From Helianthus annuus (taxonomy: Eukaryota; Streptophyta; Magnoliopsida; Asterales; Asteraceae): a stretch of 64,000 nucleotides of DNA. The translations under genes and the position numbers were made by a program. Positions 34,345 to 44,840 of this stretch are shown here, one piece after another. The notes beneath the pieces were generated by a model. It did not search any database, had not been told where the DNA came from, and saw only the letters and a list, made by a program, of their open reading frames with translations. Every line of letters begins with the position of its first letter. Within the stretch, counting starts at the first letter, position 1. The stretch lies in contig NC_035436.2 of NCBI RefSeq assembly GCF_002127325.2, positions 114,516,088 through 114,580,087 of the forward strand. Direction: 5' to 3'.

Positions 34345-37300
34345 ATGTCTGGACGAATCAACATGACACAAGCCCAGCTAGAGGCTCTCGTTCAAGCTCA
34401 AGTTGCTGCGGCAGTTGCAGCAGCTCAAGCAGGTAGTATATCCTGCAGTATAGGCACACACTAGGATCTTTAGATCCTACATTAACTCTCGTATTTAACT
34501 TCGTCCTATTCGTACACAATAGGTCAACACGCGCAGCAGCCTGTCTGCACATTCAAGAACTTCATGGACTGTCGTCCAAATTCTTTCAGTGGCACTGAGG
34601 GGGCAGTGGGACTCCTCCATTGGTTTGAAAAGCTAGAATCAGTATTCGAAATGTGCGAGTGCCCTGAGGCTCGCAAGGTCAAGTTTGCCACCGGCACTTT
34701 GGAAGGAATCGCGCTAACTTGGTGGAACGCCCAAGTTCAGATCTTAGGGTTGGCAGCTGCTAACGCCACCCCATGGAACGATTTCAAGGAACTCATCAAG
34801 AGTGAGTACTGTACGCGTGAAGATATTCACAAGCTGGAAGACGAACTGTATAACCTGAAAATGGTTGGATCAGAAATCGAAGCGTATACTAAACGGTCGA
34901 ATGAGCTGGCCGTGTTATGTCCAACTATGGTGGACCCTCCCTACAAGCGCATTGAGATGTATCTCAAGGGTTTGGCGCCAGAAATTCAGAGCCACGTGAC
35001 GTCGGCTAATCTCGACAACATACAGGAAATCCAGCGTCTCGCTCACCGTATCACCGATCAGGCAGTGGAACAGAATAAACTGCCTAAGCGTGTTAACGCT
35101 ACTGCTACAGTCACTCCTTCAGCTACTCCTGCTACTACTAGCGAAAGCAAAAGAAAATGGGATGGAGATTCCAGCAGGGGTTCAGCGACTGTTCAGCCAC
35201 AAGCTCAGCAGCAGAAGATTGACCACTATCAGAGTCCCAGTCAGCAATCCTCTGGTGGTCACAGACAGAGGAGATATCAGGGAAGTCAACCTAAGTGCCA
35301 CAATTGCAACAGGCATCACCACGGCCCATGTAATAAGGGTCGTTGTCAAAGGTGTCTTAAGATGGGTCACGAGGCCAAAGACTGTAGGAGTCCACGGCCT
35401 GCAAATCAGTATCAGCAGCCTCAGCAACCAGTTCCACAGAACCCACAGCAGCAACAGCAGCCACAGCGTGGAAACCGGGGATGTTTCCAGTGTGGGGCTG
35501 AAGGTCATTTCAAACGCGATTGCCCTCAGTTGAACCAGAACCGCAACAACAACAATAACCAGGGCAACGGGAACAACCATGGGGGAAACAACAACGGCAA
35601 TGAAGCTCGTGGTCGTGCATTCGTACTAGGTCGAGGCGACGCAGTGAACGATCCCAACGTGGTTATGGGTAAGTTTCTCCTCGACAATATTTACGTTACT
35701 GTTTTGTTTGATTCGGGTGCGGATACAAGCTATATGTCTGTGAAAATGTGTCAACTGCTAAAACGTGCACCAACACTTTTACCCACCAAACATGTAGTAG
35801 AGTTAGCTAACGGTAAAAGTCTAGAAGCCACGCACGTAGTTCAGGGTTGTAATCTTATCCTAGCTGGCCAAGCCTTCTCTATTGATCTCATTCCCATAGT
35901 TTTGGGTAGCTTCGACGTCGTGGTTGGGATGGATTGGCTATCCCAACACAAGGCAGAAATCTTATGCAGCGAGAAGGTTATTCGTATTCCACGTTCTGGT
36001 CAGAAACCTCTCGAAGTCCAAGGCGACAAGAGTGGTGCTGTGGTTGGCATCATCTCTTTCTTGAAGGCTCAGAAATGCTTACGTAAGGGTCACACAGCCA
36101 TTTTGGCTCTTGTTTCAGACGCATCAGCAAAGGAAAAGAAATTGGAGGATATTCCAATTGTACGTGATTACCCTCAGGTGTTTCCTGAAGACTTACCTGG
36201 CTTACCGCCTCATCGTCAGGTCGAATTTCAAATCGAGCTCGCTCCAGGAGCAGCACCCATAGCTCGCGCACCATATCGCTTAGCTCCATCGGAATTGGAG
36301 GAACTGTCAAAGCAGTTACAAGAGCTCTTGGAAAAGGGCTTTATTCGTCCAAGCTCTTCGCCTTGGGGAGCTCCAGTACTTTTTGTGAAAAAGAAAGACG
36401 GTACGTTCAGGATGTGCATCGACTACCGTGAACTCAACAAGGTGACGGTGAAGAACCGTTATCCTCTTCCACGCATAGACGACTTATTCGACCAGTTACA
36501 AGGGTCGTGTTACTATTCGAAGATAGACTTGAGGTCTGGTTACCATCAGCTGAGAGTCCGGGATGAGGACGTCTCCAAGACTGCATTCAGAACTCGTTAC
36601 GGCCACTACGAGTTTCTTGTCATGCCATTTGGGTTAACGAACGCGCCTGCCGTATTTATGGACCTTATGAACAGGGTGTGCAAACCCTATCTCGACAAGT
36701 TTGTCATAGTATTCATCGACGACATTCTGATTTACTCCAAGAGTCAGGAGGAACACGAGCAGCATCTTCGTCTTATATTGGAACTCCTTCGGAAGGAACA
36801 GCTGTACGCCAAGCTTTCTAAATGCGACTTCTGGCTTCGTGAAGTCCACTTCTTAGGCCACGTAGTGAACAAGAATGGGATCCATGTCGATCCATCCAAG
36901 GTAGATTCGATCAGAAACTGGCCTGCACCACGTACGCCAACGGAAATACGCCAATTCTTGGGTTTGGCAGGTTACTACAGACGGTTTATCAAGGATTTCT
37001 CGAAGATTGCTCAGCCGCTTACGTTACTGACACAAAAGGGTGTCACCTATCGCTGGGGAGAACCCCAGGAGACTGCTTTTCAGCACTTAAAGGATAGACT
37101 TTGCAGCGCACCTATCCTCTCTCTGCCAGAGGGCACAGATGACTTCGTAGTATATTGTGATGCATCCATTCGGGGACTTGGATGTGTGTTGATGCAGCGG
37201 GATAAAGTTATTGCCTACGCCTCTCGCCAACTTAAGGTTCATGAACGTAACTACACGACGCATGATTTAGAGTTGGGAGCTGTTGTTTTTGCGCTTAAGA

Positions 37301-38533
37301 TATGGCGACACTACCTGTACGGTACCAGGTGCACGATTTACACCGATCACAGGAGTCTCGAGCATATCCTTAAGCAGAAGGATTTGAACATGCGTCAACG
37401 GCGATGGGTTGAATTACTTAACGATTACGAATGCGCTATCAAGTATCATCCAGGCAAAGCCAACGTTGTGGCCGATGCCCTCAGCCGGAAGGACACTTTA
37501 CCACGGCGCGTGCGAGCGCTACAGCTTACGATTCAGTCTAGCCTTCCAGCACAGATACGAAATGCTCAGATAGAAGCATTGAAACCCGAAAACGTTAAGG
37601 CTGAAGCCTTACGCGGCTCACGACAACGAATGGAACAGAAGGCAGACGGCGCCTACTATGTAACGGGGCGTATTTGGGTCCCACTTTATGGCGGTCTACG
37701 CGAACTTGTGATGGACGAAGCACACAAGTCTCGCTACTCGGTACATCCAGGGTCGGATAAAATGTACCACGACATCAGTACTACTTATTGGTGGCCTAGC
37801 ATGAAGGCCCACATCGCTACGTACGTTGGAAAATGCTTGACCTGTGCGAGAGTCAAGGTTGAATATCAGAAACCAGCTGGCCTACTTCAGCAGCCTAAGA
37901 TACCACAGTGGAAATGGGAAGAAATTTCCATGGATTTTGTTACGGGCTTACCTAGATCCCAGCGTGGGAATGACACTATATGGGTGATCGTGGATCGACT
38001 CACCAAGTCTGCACACTTCCTACCTATAAAGGAAACAGACAAGTTTTCCACTCTCGCAGACGTCTATCTTAAAGAAGTTGTTTCGAGGCACGGGGTGCCC
38101 ACATCTATCATTTCGGATCGCGATGCACGATTCACGTCAGAACTTTGGCAAACAATGCATAAATCTTTTGGCTCACGGTTAGACATGAGCACAGCATATC
38201 ACCCTCAGACGGATGGGCAGTCTGAGCGAACGATCCAAACGCTTGAAGACATGCTTCGGGCATGCGTTATTGATTTCGGCAACGGCTGGGAAAAGCATCT
38301 CCCTTTGGTGGAGTTCTCGTATAATAACAGTTATCACACCAGCATTCAAGCCGCTCCATTCGAGGCATTGTACGGGCGTAAATGCCGGTCACCCCTCTGC
38401 TGGGCAGAGGTGGGGGATAGTCAGATCACGGGTCCAGAGATTGTAGTGGACGCCACAGAAAAGATTGCACAGATACGACAACGCATGGCGGCAGCACGCG
38501 ACCGTCAGAAAGCCTACGCAGACAAGCGTAGAA
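34345..38533 (+). CDS. Element D gag-pol polyprotein, 5' part (intron at 34433-34522)
   Basis: This encodes Gag, protease, RT, RNase H and most of integrase. I chose ATG 34345 because it aligns with A, B and E; an in-frame ATG also lies at 34336. Exon 1 (34345-34432) joins exon 2 at 34523 in phase. Counting from 34345, CCHC knuckles lie at about residues 304 and 350, the protease DSG at 426, RT FIDD near 762, the RNase H Asp (YCDAS) near 908, integrase zinc-binding from about 1100, and catalytic D, D and E at about 1167, 1228 and 1264, the standard D-D-35-E spacing. No stop occurs before E at 38534. Without splicing, exon 1 ends at a TAG after about 39 codons and translation would have to start at ATG 34564. 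Together with 47076-47611 the frame is 1545 codons including stop. Confidence 0.88.
34433..34522 (+). other. Putative gag intron of element D
   Basis: The 90-bp interval starts GTAGTATATCC after AAGCAG and ends TACACAATAG before GTCAACAC. TTTAAC near 34493 followed by TTCGTCCTATTCG resembles a branch point and pyrimidine tract. The inverted repeat TAGGATCT-TT-AGATCCTA is at 34462-34479. An in-frame TAG makes removal necessary for a continuous gag frame. Confidence 0.78.
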
Positions 38534-39494
38534 TGTGACAACTCGAGTTTCTGACTTTCACTTTCGCATTTAATGCGCATTGACTTTGACTGTCTAGCTG
38601 TTTGAATTATGGATTTGTAATTGTACTCGTTGTGTTTTAATGAGACATATCGTCATTGTGCCTATATGTGATTACTTGCTATAATAGAAAATAATATTGG
38701 AATTATTATTAGAATTATTATTAAACACTTAGTCTAGATCGAAACATAGTTCGAAGGATCCGAAGGACTCGAAGGACCACGAAGCATATCCTTCGAGCAC
38801 GAAACATATCCTTCGACATCATTCGGCCCGCAAACATCACGAAACATATCCTTCGATATGTTTCGGCCCAGTCATTTTAAATGGGCTTGGCCCATTACTG
38901 TGAAATGTTATATACGAAACACATGCATAGTCGGCAGTTTTTGAGAAAAACCCTAGAACACTTTTGATCTGTGACGGCAACCACAACTCATACGGAGATC
39001 TTTGCTGATCGATTCTCTTATTTTCTACCCCGGTTAGTGTCCACATTACATGATTTCTTGAATTATCAATCGTATGTAAATATGTTGGTTGTATGTTAAC
39101 TGATTTGTAAGATGATTGTGTATGGGTATTAATCGGAATTGTATGCACATTTGTGATTATGGTCAAATGATTTCATGTTCGGTGTTACGAATCGTTTTGT
39201 TAATCGGCTAGTTAATCCAGTCAGGGTGATCGATCGGATAGGAAATTTATGTTTGTTAAATGGATGATTGGTAATACGATTTGATGATAACTTGTGATTT
39301 AGAATATTGTAATCGGACACGTTTATGTAATCGGCGCATATGTGTTAATCGGATAGTTTGAATGATCTTGTTTCAGATTAGGGTTCTTGATAAACATGAG
39401 AATCATGCTTGGTTGATCTTGTTGATGTTAGCAGATTTGTGAAAATTGTGTTAATGGTTAATCGGATAAACGTAACAGTTACTTATCAATACAC

Positions 39495-39700
39495 CGAAAG
39501 ATACCGACCCCTCGAACCATAGTAGTTGACCGAAGGATTGTTTGGCCGAAAGATACTCGTTGACCGAACCATAGTTTGACCGACAGATAGTTGGACCGAA
39601 AGATAATTGGACCGACAGATAGTTGGACCGAGAGATAACATGGTCCGAAGGATAACCTTCGGTCCGAAAGATAATGGACTGTCGAAGGATGAATTATGAA
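39495..39700 (+). repeat. Cluster of GGACCGAAAGATA-type motifs in LTR E
   Basis: About ten copies of a CCGAAAGATA or CCGACAGATA core with short spacers (TAGTTGGA and similar) occur here; a second copy of the cluster is at about 45788-45993. Like the clusters in A, B and D, it lies between the promoter and the splice-donor motif. Confidence 0.85.
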
Positions 39701-39958
39701 GTATGAATCGAAAGATGTTAGGGTTTTGCATAATGTCTTGAACAATTGAACATATGTTGAATTAATTGACATGCCATGCTTGGTGATGAACATGTTTGTG
39801 TAATACTACGTGTTGTACTGATATGCAAACTGACTGCTATGTGAACCAATTAATTGCATGCGTAACATTTCGAGCATGAACTGATTCTGCTATACGTGTA
39901 TACATAGGACGTGATTAATTAACTGTGAGCACTTATTTAGCATACCGAGCAAACCAAG

Positions 39959-40484
39959 GTGAGTTCACACTCTTACCAAGGCATGGGATTCCCGGGGTGT
40001 TGGGAATGGGATTGAAAGGTTGATTAGATACTTTATTGACACTATGCCTAGACTTCTACTTTACTATCCTCGGTTGTGAAGGATACCTATAGTTACGAGT
40101 AGTCTAGTGGTTATACAACGTGGAACACCACCACACAGTAACGTGGAACACCACCACACAGTAACGTGGAACACCACCACACAGTAACGTGGAACACCAC
40201 CACACAGTAACGTGGAACACCACCACACAGTAACGTGGAACACCACCACACAGTAACGTGGAACACCACCACACAGTAACGTGGAACACCACCACACAGT
40301 AACGTGGAACACCACCACACAGTAACGTGGAACACCACCACACAGTAACGTGGAACACCACCACCAATAGAACATACAATCGGCCCGGTAGAGCCACCTG
40401 TTACAAACGAACTTACTATTACGCATTTACTTTCTGTGAACTCGCTCAACTAGTTTGTTGATCATTCTGTTACATGCCTTGCAG
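39959..40484 (+). other. Putative leader intron in LTR E (copy at 46252-46777)
   Basis: The donor is CCAAG/GTGAGTTC and the acceptor CATGCCTTGCAG/ATCG, 526 bp. About half of it is the 23-bp tandem array. Confidence 0.55.
40117..40364 (+). repeat. 23-bp tandem repeat, eleven copies, in LTR E
   Basis: The unit contains GTGGAACACCACCACAC. Copies start every 23 bp from 40117 to 40347 and are identical except for the last, which is partial. The 3' LTR copy (46410-46657) is the same. Because 23 is not a multiple of three and the unit has no antisense stop, all three minus-strand frames stay open (97-120 codons); these are not genes. Confidence 0.97.
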
Positions 40485-40780
40485 ATCGTTAGGTACCTGG
40501 AGCTTGCACTGGAGAAGCGGGTCGTTGTGGACAAGGATCGTGACTTTTCTGTTAAACTATTATGACACTTGAAACTGTTAGCTACTACTGGTTTATTTAC
40601 TATGCTTCCGCTACATTTTGAAACGATGATTTGTTTGATCACCTTTTGTATTGAATGGATGGTTTTCATTTATTTTACTTAATATTAAATGCATGTTCAA
40701 TATGATTGGTGGCTTGATCCTGGTCAGTCACGCTCCCAAGCGGTGATACTCCGCAGGTGGATTTTGGGGGTGTGACAGAT

Positions 40781-40856
40781 TGGTATCAGAGCCATTGGTT
40801 ATAGAGAACTTGGTTTTAATATGGGAAAACGTTTTTATTAAAACCAGACTATAACC
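40781..40856 (+). promoter_or_regulatory. Element E PBS and post-PBS stem-loop
   Basis: The PBS TGGTATCAGAGCCA is at 40781-40794. The stem-loop 40797-40856 has the same arms as in D and the self-complementary AAAACGTTTT at 40826-40835. Near identity to D across the leader fits use of a shared packaging machinery, which is inference. Confidence 0.88.
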
Positions 40857-41098
40857 AGAACAGTGCTCTCAACGATCCACAGCGACGCTTCGCTCCACGT
40901 GCAAGACTCGACATCCTAGGTAATAAGGTTTATGTTTATTGCCTACATGCTAGAATTTGCATAGAACTTTGCTCGTAGTATGCTTACATTACTTTGCTCA
41001 CTACTTGTCATTGCATGAGAATACATACGTGCTTACACTCTTCTGTCATCGCACTATTCGTGAACCATTCTTACTTATGCTACCTTTACTGTTCGATC

Positions 41099-41820
41099 AT
41101 GTCTGGACGTGTTGACATGACTCAAGCCCAGTTGACGGCTCTCATTAACGAACAAGTTGCTGCGGCACTTGCAGCCGCACAAGCAGGAGGTATAACCTGC
41201 TATCCCAGACCTATTCTAGGATGTTAGATCCTACTCTCGTGACCCAACTTTCGCGCTTAACCTTGATCTATCTTTCTCGCGCAACGGGTCAGAACGCACA
41301 CATTCCAGAACATCATGGACTGTCGTCCAAGCACATTCAGTGGCACATTCAAGAACTTCATGTGTGAACGCCCTGAGGCTCGCAGGGTCAAGTACGCCAC
41401 TGGTACTTTGGTAGGAATCGCGCTAACCAGGTGGAACGCGCAAGTACAGATACTAGTTGGAAGTGGAGCCTTACCATTTGAAAATGACGGGGTCAGAAGT
41501 TGATGCATATACGAAACGGTCGGACGAACTGGCCATCTTGTGTCCAACCATGGTGGACCCTCCAAACAAGCGTATCGAATTGTACCTCAAGGGTCTAGCC
41601 TCAGAAGTTCAGAGCCATGCTACATCGGCTAACCTCGATAATGCCCCAGACATTCACGGATCAGGCAGTGGAACAGAACAGGCTGCCTAGTTGTATCAGC
41701 ACTATTACTACCGCTATCACTTCTGCTACTCCCGCTACTCCTAATGACAACAAGCGGGAAAGGGATGGGTATTTCAGCAAGAGTTCAACTACCGTTCGGT
41801 CTCAAGCACAGCAGCAGTGA
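41099..41820 (+). pseudogene. Element E gag, shredded
   Basis: ATG 41099 aligns with the other gag starts. A 98-bp intron (41190-41287) follows; its acceptor has become CAACGG instead of ending AG. In the capsid part, the segment between SGT and the CPEAR region is replaced by a short TFKNFMCE stretch. A further deletion joins the WNAQVQIL region to the region before MTGSE with a frameshift, and another removes the segment around IQRLAHRI. The frame ends in a stop at 41818-41820, and the whole nucleocapsid and protease (present in D at 35280 to about 36120) are missing. Confidence 0.9.
41190..41287 (+). other. Gag intron of element E, acceptor mutated
   Basis: It starts GTATAACCTGC after GCAGGAG, as in A. 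A CTTAAC branch-like motif lies near 41257. The end reads CAACGG/GTC, so the AG is lost. The inverted repeat is degraded to TAGGAT...ATCCTA (41217-41233). Confidence 0.7.
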
Positions 41821-44252
41821 AAGAAAAGAAGTTGGAAGATCATCCAGTTGTATGCGACTATACTCAGGTGTTTCCTAAAGATTTACCTGGTCTACCGCCG
41901 CATCATCAGGACGAATTTCAAATCGAGCTCGCTCCAGGAGCAGCACCCATAGCTCGAGCACCGTATCGCTTAACTCCACCAGAATCGGAAGAACTATCGA
42001 CGCAGCTACCAGGAATCTTGGATAAGGGATTTATCCGACCTAGCTCTTCGCCTTGGGGAGCTCCAGTGTTATTTGTGAAGAAGAAAGACGGTACGTTCAG
42101 AATGTGCATCGACTACCGTGAACTCAACAAGGTGACGGTGAAGAACCGTTATCCTCTTCCGCGTATAGATGACTTATTCGACCAGCTGCAAGGGTCGTGT
42201 TACTATTCCAAGATTGATTTAAGGTCAGGTTATCATCAGCTAAGAGTCCGGGATGAGGACGTCTCCAAAACCGCTTTCAGAACTCGTTACGGTCACTACG
42301 AGTTTCTGGTCATGCCATTCGGGCTTACAAACGCGCCTGCAGTCTTCATGGATCTTATGAACAGGGTGTGTAAACCCTATCTAGACAAGTTCGTCATTGC
42401 CTTCATCGACGCCATTCTGATCTACTCCAAGAGTCAGGAGGAACACGAGCAGCACTTACGTCTTATCTTGGAACTTCTTCGAAAGGAACAATTGTACGCC
42501 AAGTTTTCAAAATGCGACTTCTGGCTTCATGAAGTCCACTTCTTAGGCCATGTGGTGAACAGGGATGGGATTCATGTTGATCCATCCAAGGTAGATTCGA
42601 TCAGGAACTGGCCTGCACCGCGTACACCGACAGAAATACGTCGATCCTTGGGTCTGGCAGGTTACTACAGACGGTTTATTAGAGGCTTTTCAAAGATCAC
42701 GCAACCACTTACGCTACTGACACAGAATGGTGTTACCTATCGCTGGGGAGAGCCCCAGGAGACTGCTTTTCAGCACCTAAAGGAATGACTTTGCAGTGCA
42801 CCTATCCTCTCATTGCCAGAGGGCACAGACGACTTCGTGGTTTATTGTGATGCATCCATTCGGGGACTGGGATGTGTGTTAATGCAGCGCGACAAGGTTA
42901 TCGCTTACGCCTCTCGTCAACTCAAGGTTCACGAGCGCAACTACACGACGCACGATTTAGAGCTGGGAGCTGTTGTTTTCGCGCTTAAGATATGGCGACA
43001 CTACCTGTACGGTACCAGGTGCACGATTTACACCGATCACAGGAGTCTCGAGCATATCCTTAAGCAGAAGGATTTGAATATGCGTCAACGACGATGGGTC
43101 GAGTTACTTAACGATTACGAGTGCGCTATCAAGTATCATCCAGGCAAAGCCAATGTTGTGGCGGATGCCCTTAGTCGAAAGGACACTTTACCACGGCGCG
43201 TGCGAGCGCTACAGCTTACGATTCAGCCTAGCCTTCCTGCTCAGATACGAGCTGCTCAGACAGAAGCCCTGAAGCCCGAAAACGTCAAGGCTGAAGCCTT
43301 ACGCGGCTCACGACAACAAATGGAACAAAAGGCGGACGGCGCCTACTATGTCACGGGCCGGATTTGGGTCCCTCTCTATGGCGGTCTACGCGAACTCGTA
43401 ATGGACGAAGCACACAAGTCTCGCTACTCGGTACATCCAGGGTCGGATAAAATGTACCACGACATCAGCACTACATATTGGTGGCCTAGTATGAAGGCCC
43501 ACATTGCTACGTACGTTGGAAAATGCTTGACCTGTGCGAGAGTCAAGGTCGAATATCAGAAACCAACTGGCCTACTTCAACAGCCTATGATACCACAGTG
43601 GAAATGGGAAGAAATTTCCATGGACTTTGTTACAGGCCTACCGAGATCTCAGCGTGGGAACGACACAATATGGGTGATCGTGGATCGACTCACCAAGTCT
43701 GCACACTTCCTGGCTATTAAGGAAACGGATACGTTCTCCACTCTCGCAGATATCTACCTCAAGGAAGTTGTTTCGAGGCACGGGGTGCCCATTTCTATTA
43801 TTTCGGATCGGGATGCACGATTCACGTCAGAACTACGGCATGCGATGCACAAAGCGTTTGGCTCACGTTTAGACATGAGCACAGCATATCACCCTCAGAC
43901 GGATGGGCAGTCTGAGCGAACTATTCAAGACATGCTTCGAGCGTGTGTTATTGATTTCGGCAACGGCTGGGAAAAGCACCTCCCTTTAGTGGAGTTTTCG
44001 TACAATAACAGTTATCACACCAGCATTCAAGCCGCTCCATTCGAGGCATTCTACGGACGTAAATGCCGGTCACCTCTCTGTTGGGCAGAGGTGGGGGATA
44101 GTCGAATTACGGGTCCAGAGATTGTAGTGGACGCTATAGAAAAGATTGCACAGATACGACAACGCATGACGGCAGCACGCGACCGTCAGAAAGCCTACGC
44201 GGGCAAGCGTAGCAAGCCTTGGAATTTCAGGTCGGGGACCGGGTTTTATTGA
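41817..44252 (+). pseudogene. Element E pol: RT, RNase H, integrase, inactive
   Basis: The frame re-enters at KEKKLED, directly after the nucleocapsid/protease deletion. RT is otherwise well preserved, but the catalytic FIDD reads FIDA: the second Asp codon is GCC at 42411-42413. A TGA at about 42786 separates RT from RNase H. RNase H and integrase (42813-44252) are open. Integrase keeps MDFVTG and SDRDARF, but nine bases are missing between SERTIQ and DMLRA. A one-base deletion near 44218 then shifts the frame, and the GPF segment and chromodomain continue in another frame. Confidence 0.92.
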
Positions 44253-44754
44253 AAGTCTCACCCTGGAAGGGTGTGGTTCGATTTAGTAAACGAGGCAAAC
44301 TCAATCCACGGTATGTTGGACCATTTGAAATCACTGAAGGAATAGGCCCAGTAGCCTACAGACTGAACCTACCAACTGAACTCGGTGCAGTTCACTATGT
44401 ATTTCACGTGTCGAATCTGAAGAAGTGTCTGTCAGATAAGACCCTCATAGTTCCTTTAAGGAACTGACTATCGACGAGCGGTTGCAGTTCGTCGAGGAAC
44501 CAGTTGAAATCACGGACCGGGATGCTAAGGTCCTCAAACACGAGAGAATCCCTCTTGTTCGAGTTCGTTGGAACTCCCGACGTGGCCCAGAGTACACCTG
44601 GGAACGCGAAGATCAAATGACAGAAAAGTATCCCCAGTTATTCGAAAACCATGCAACCACTACTGAGGCTGAAGCTACGACTACTGAATTTCGGGACGAA
44701 ATTCCAAATCAACGGGGGGATGATGTGACACCCCAGGGAAAAACCAGTGAATAA
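44219..44754 (+). pseudogene. Element E integrase tail and chromodomain, frame-shifted
   Basis: GPF segment [18 protein letters not shown] near 44308-44362, then [14 protein letters not shown] further one-base loss near 44457 splits the tail into two frames. The chromodomain (FVEEPVEITDRDAKVLKH ... TWEREDQM) runs at about 44487-44635. Chromodomains of this lineage are thought to direct integration to heterochromatin. The frame ends at 44752-44754 after running over the first TGTGACACCCC motif. Confidence 0.85.
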
Positions 44755-44840
44755 TACAGCTTACCTAGCTTCCTCAGTGAGTGCGTACCAAATTTCGGGA
44801 CGAAATTTCTTTCAAGTTGGGGATAATGTGACAACTCGAG
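44676..44840 (+). promoter_or_regulatory. Duplicated hairpin/polypurine module at the 3' end of E
   Basis: Module 1: hairpin GAATTTCG-GGA-CGAAATTC, purine tract ACGGGGGGATGA, then TGTGACACCCC at 44724. Module 2: hairpin AAATTTCG-GGA-CGAAATTT, tract AAGTTGGGGATAA, then TGTGACAACTCG at 44827. The second is the LTR boundary, as shown by the left edge at 38534 next to its target duplication. Confidence 0.88.

Larger units (their letters stand above)
38534..40777 (+). mobile_element. Element E 5' LTR
   Basis: It begins TGTGACAACTCGAG and ends GGGGGTGTGACA. A TATA-like TATATA lies near 38909, with CGAAGGA motifs upstream (38752-38860). GACCGA(A/C)AGATA motifs cluster at 39495-39690. The 3' LTR is 44827-47070. 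Confidence 0.96.

Noticed and set aside
40064..40449. Three overlapping antisense open frames of 97-120 codons (and their copies at 46357-46742)
   Set aside because: They are the 23-bp repeat read in all three frames. The unit has no antisense stop and its length is not a multiple of three; there is no codon conservation or domain.
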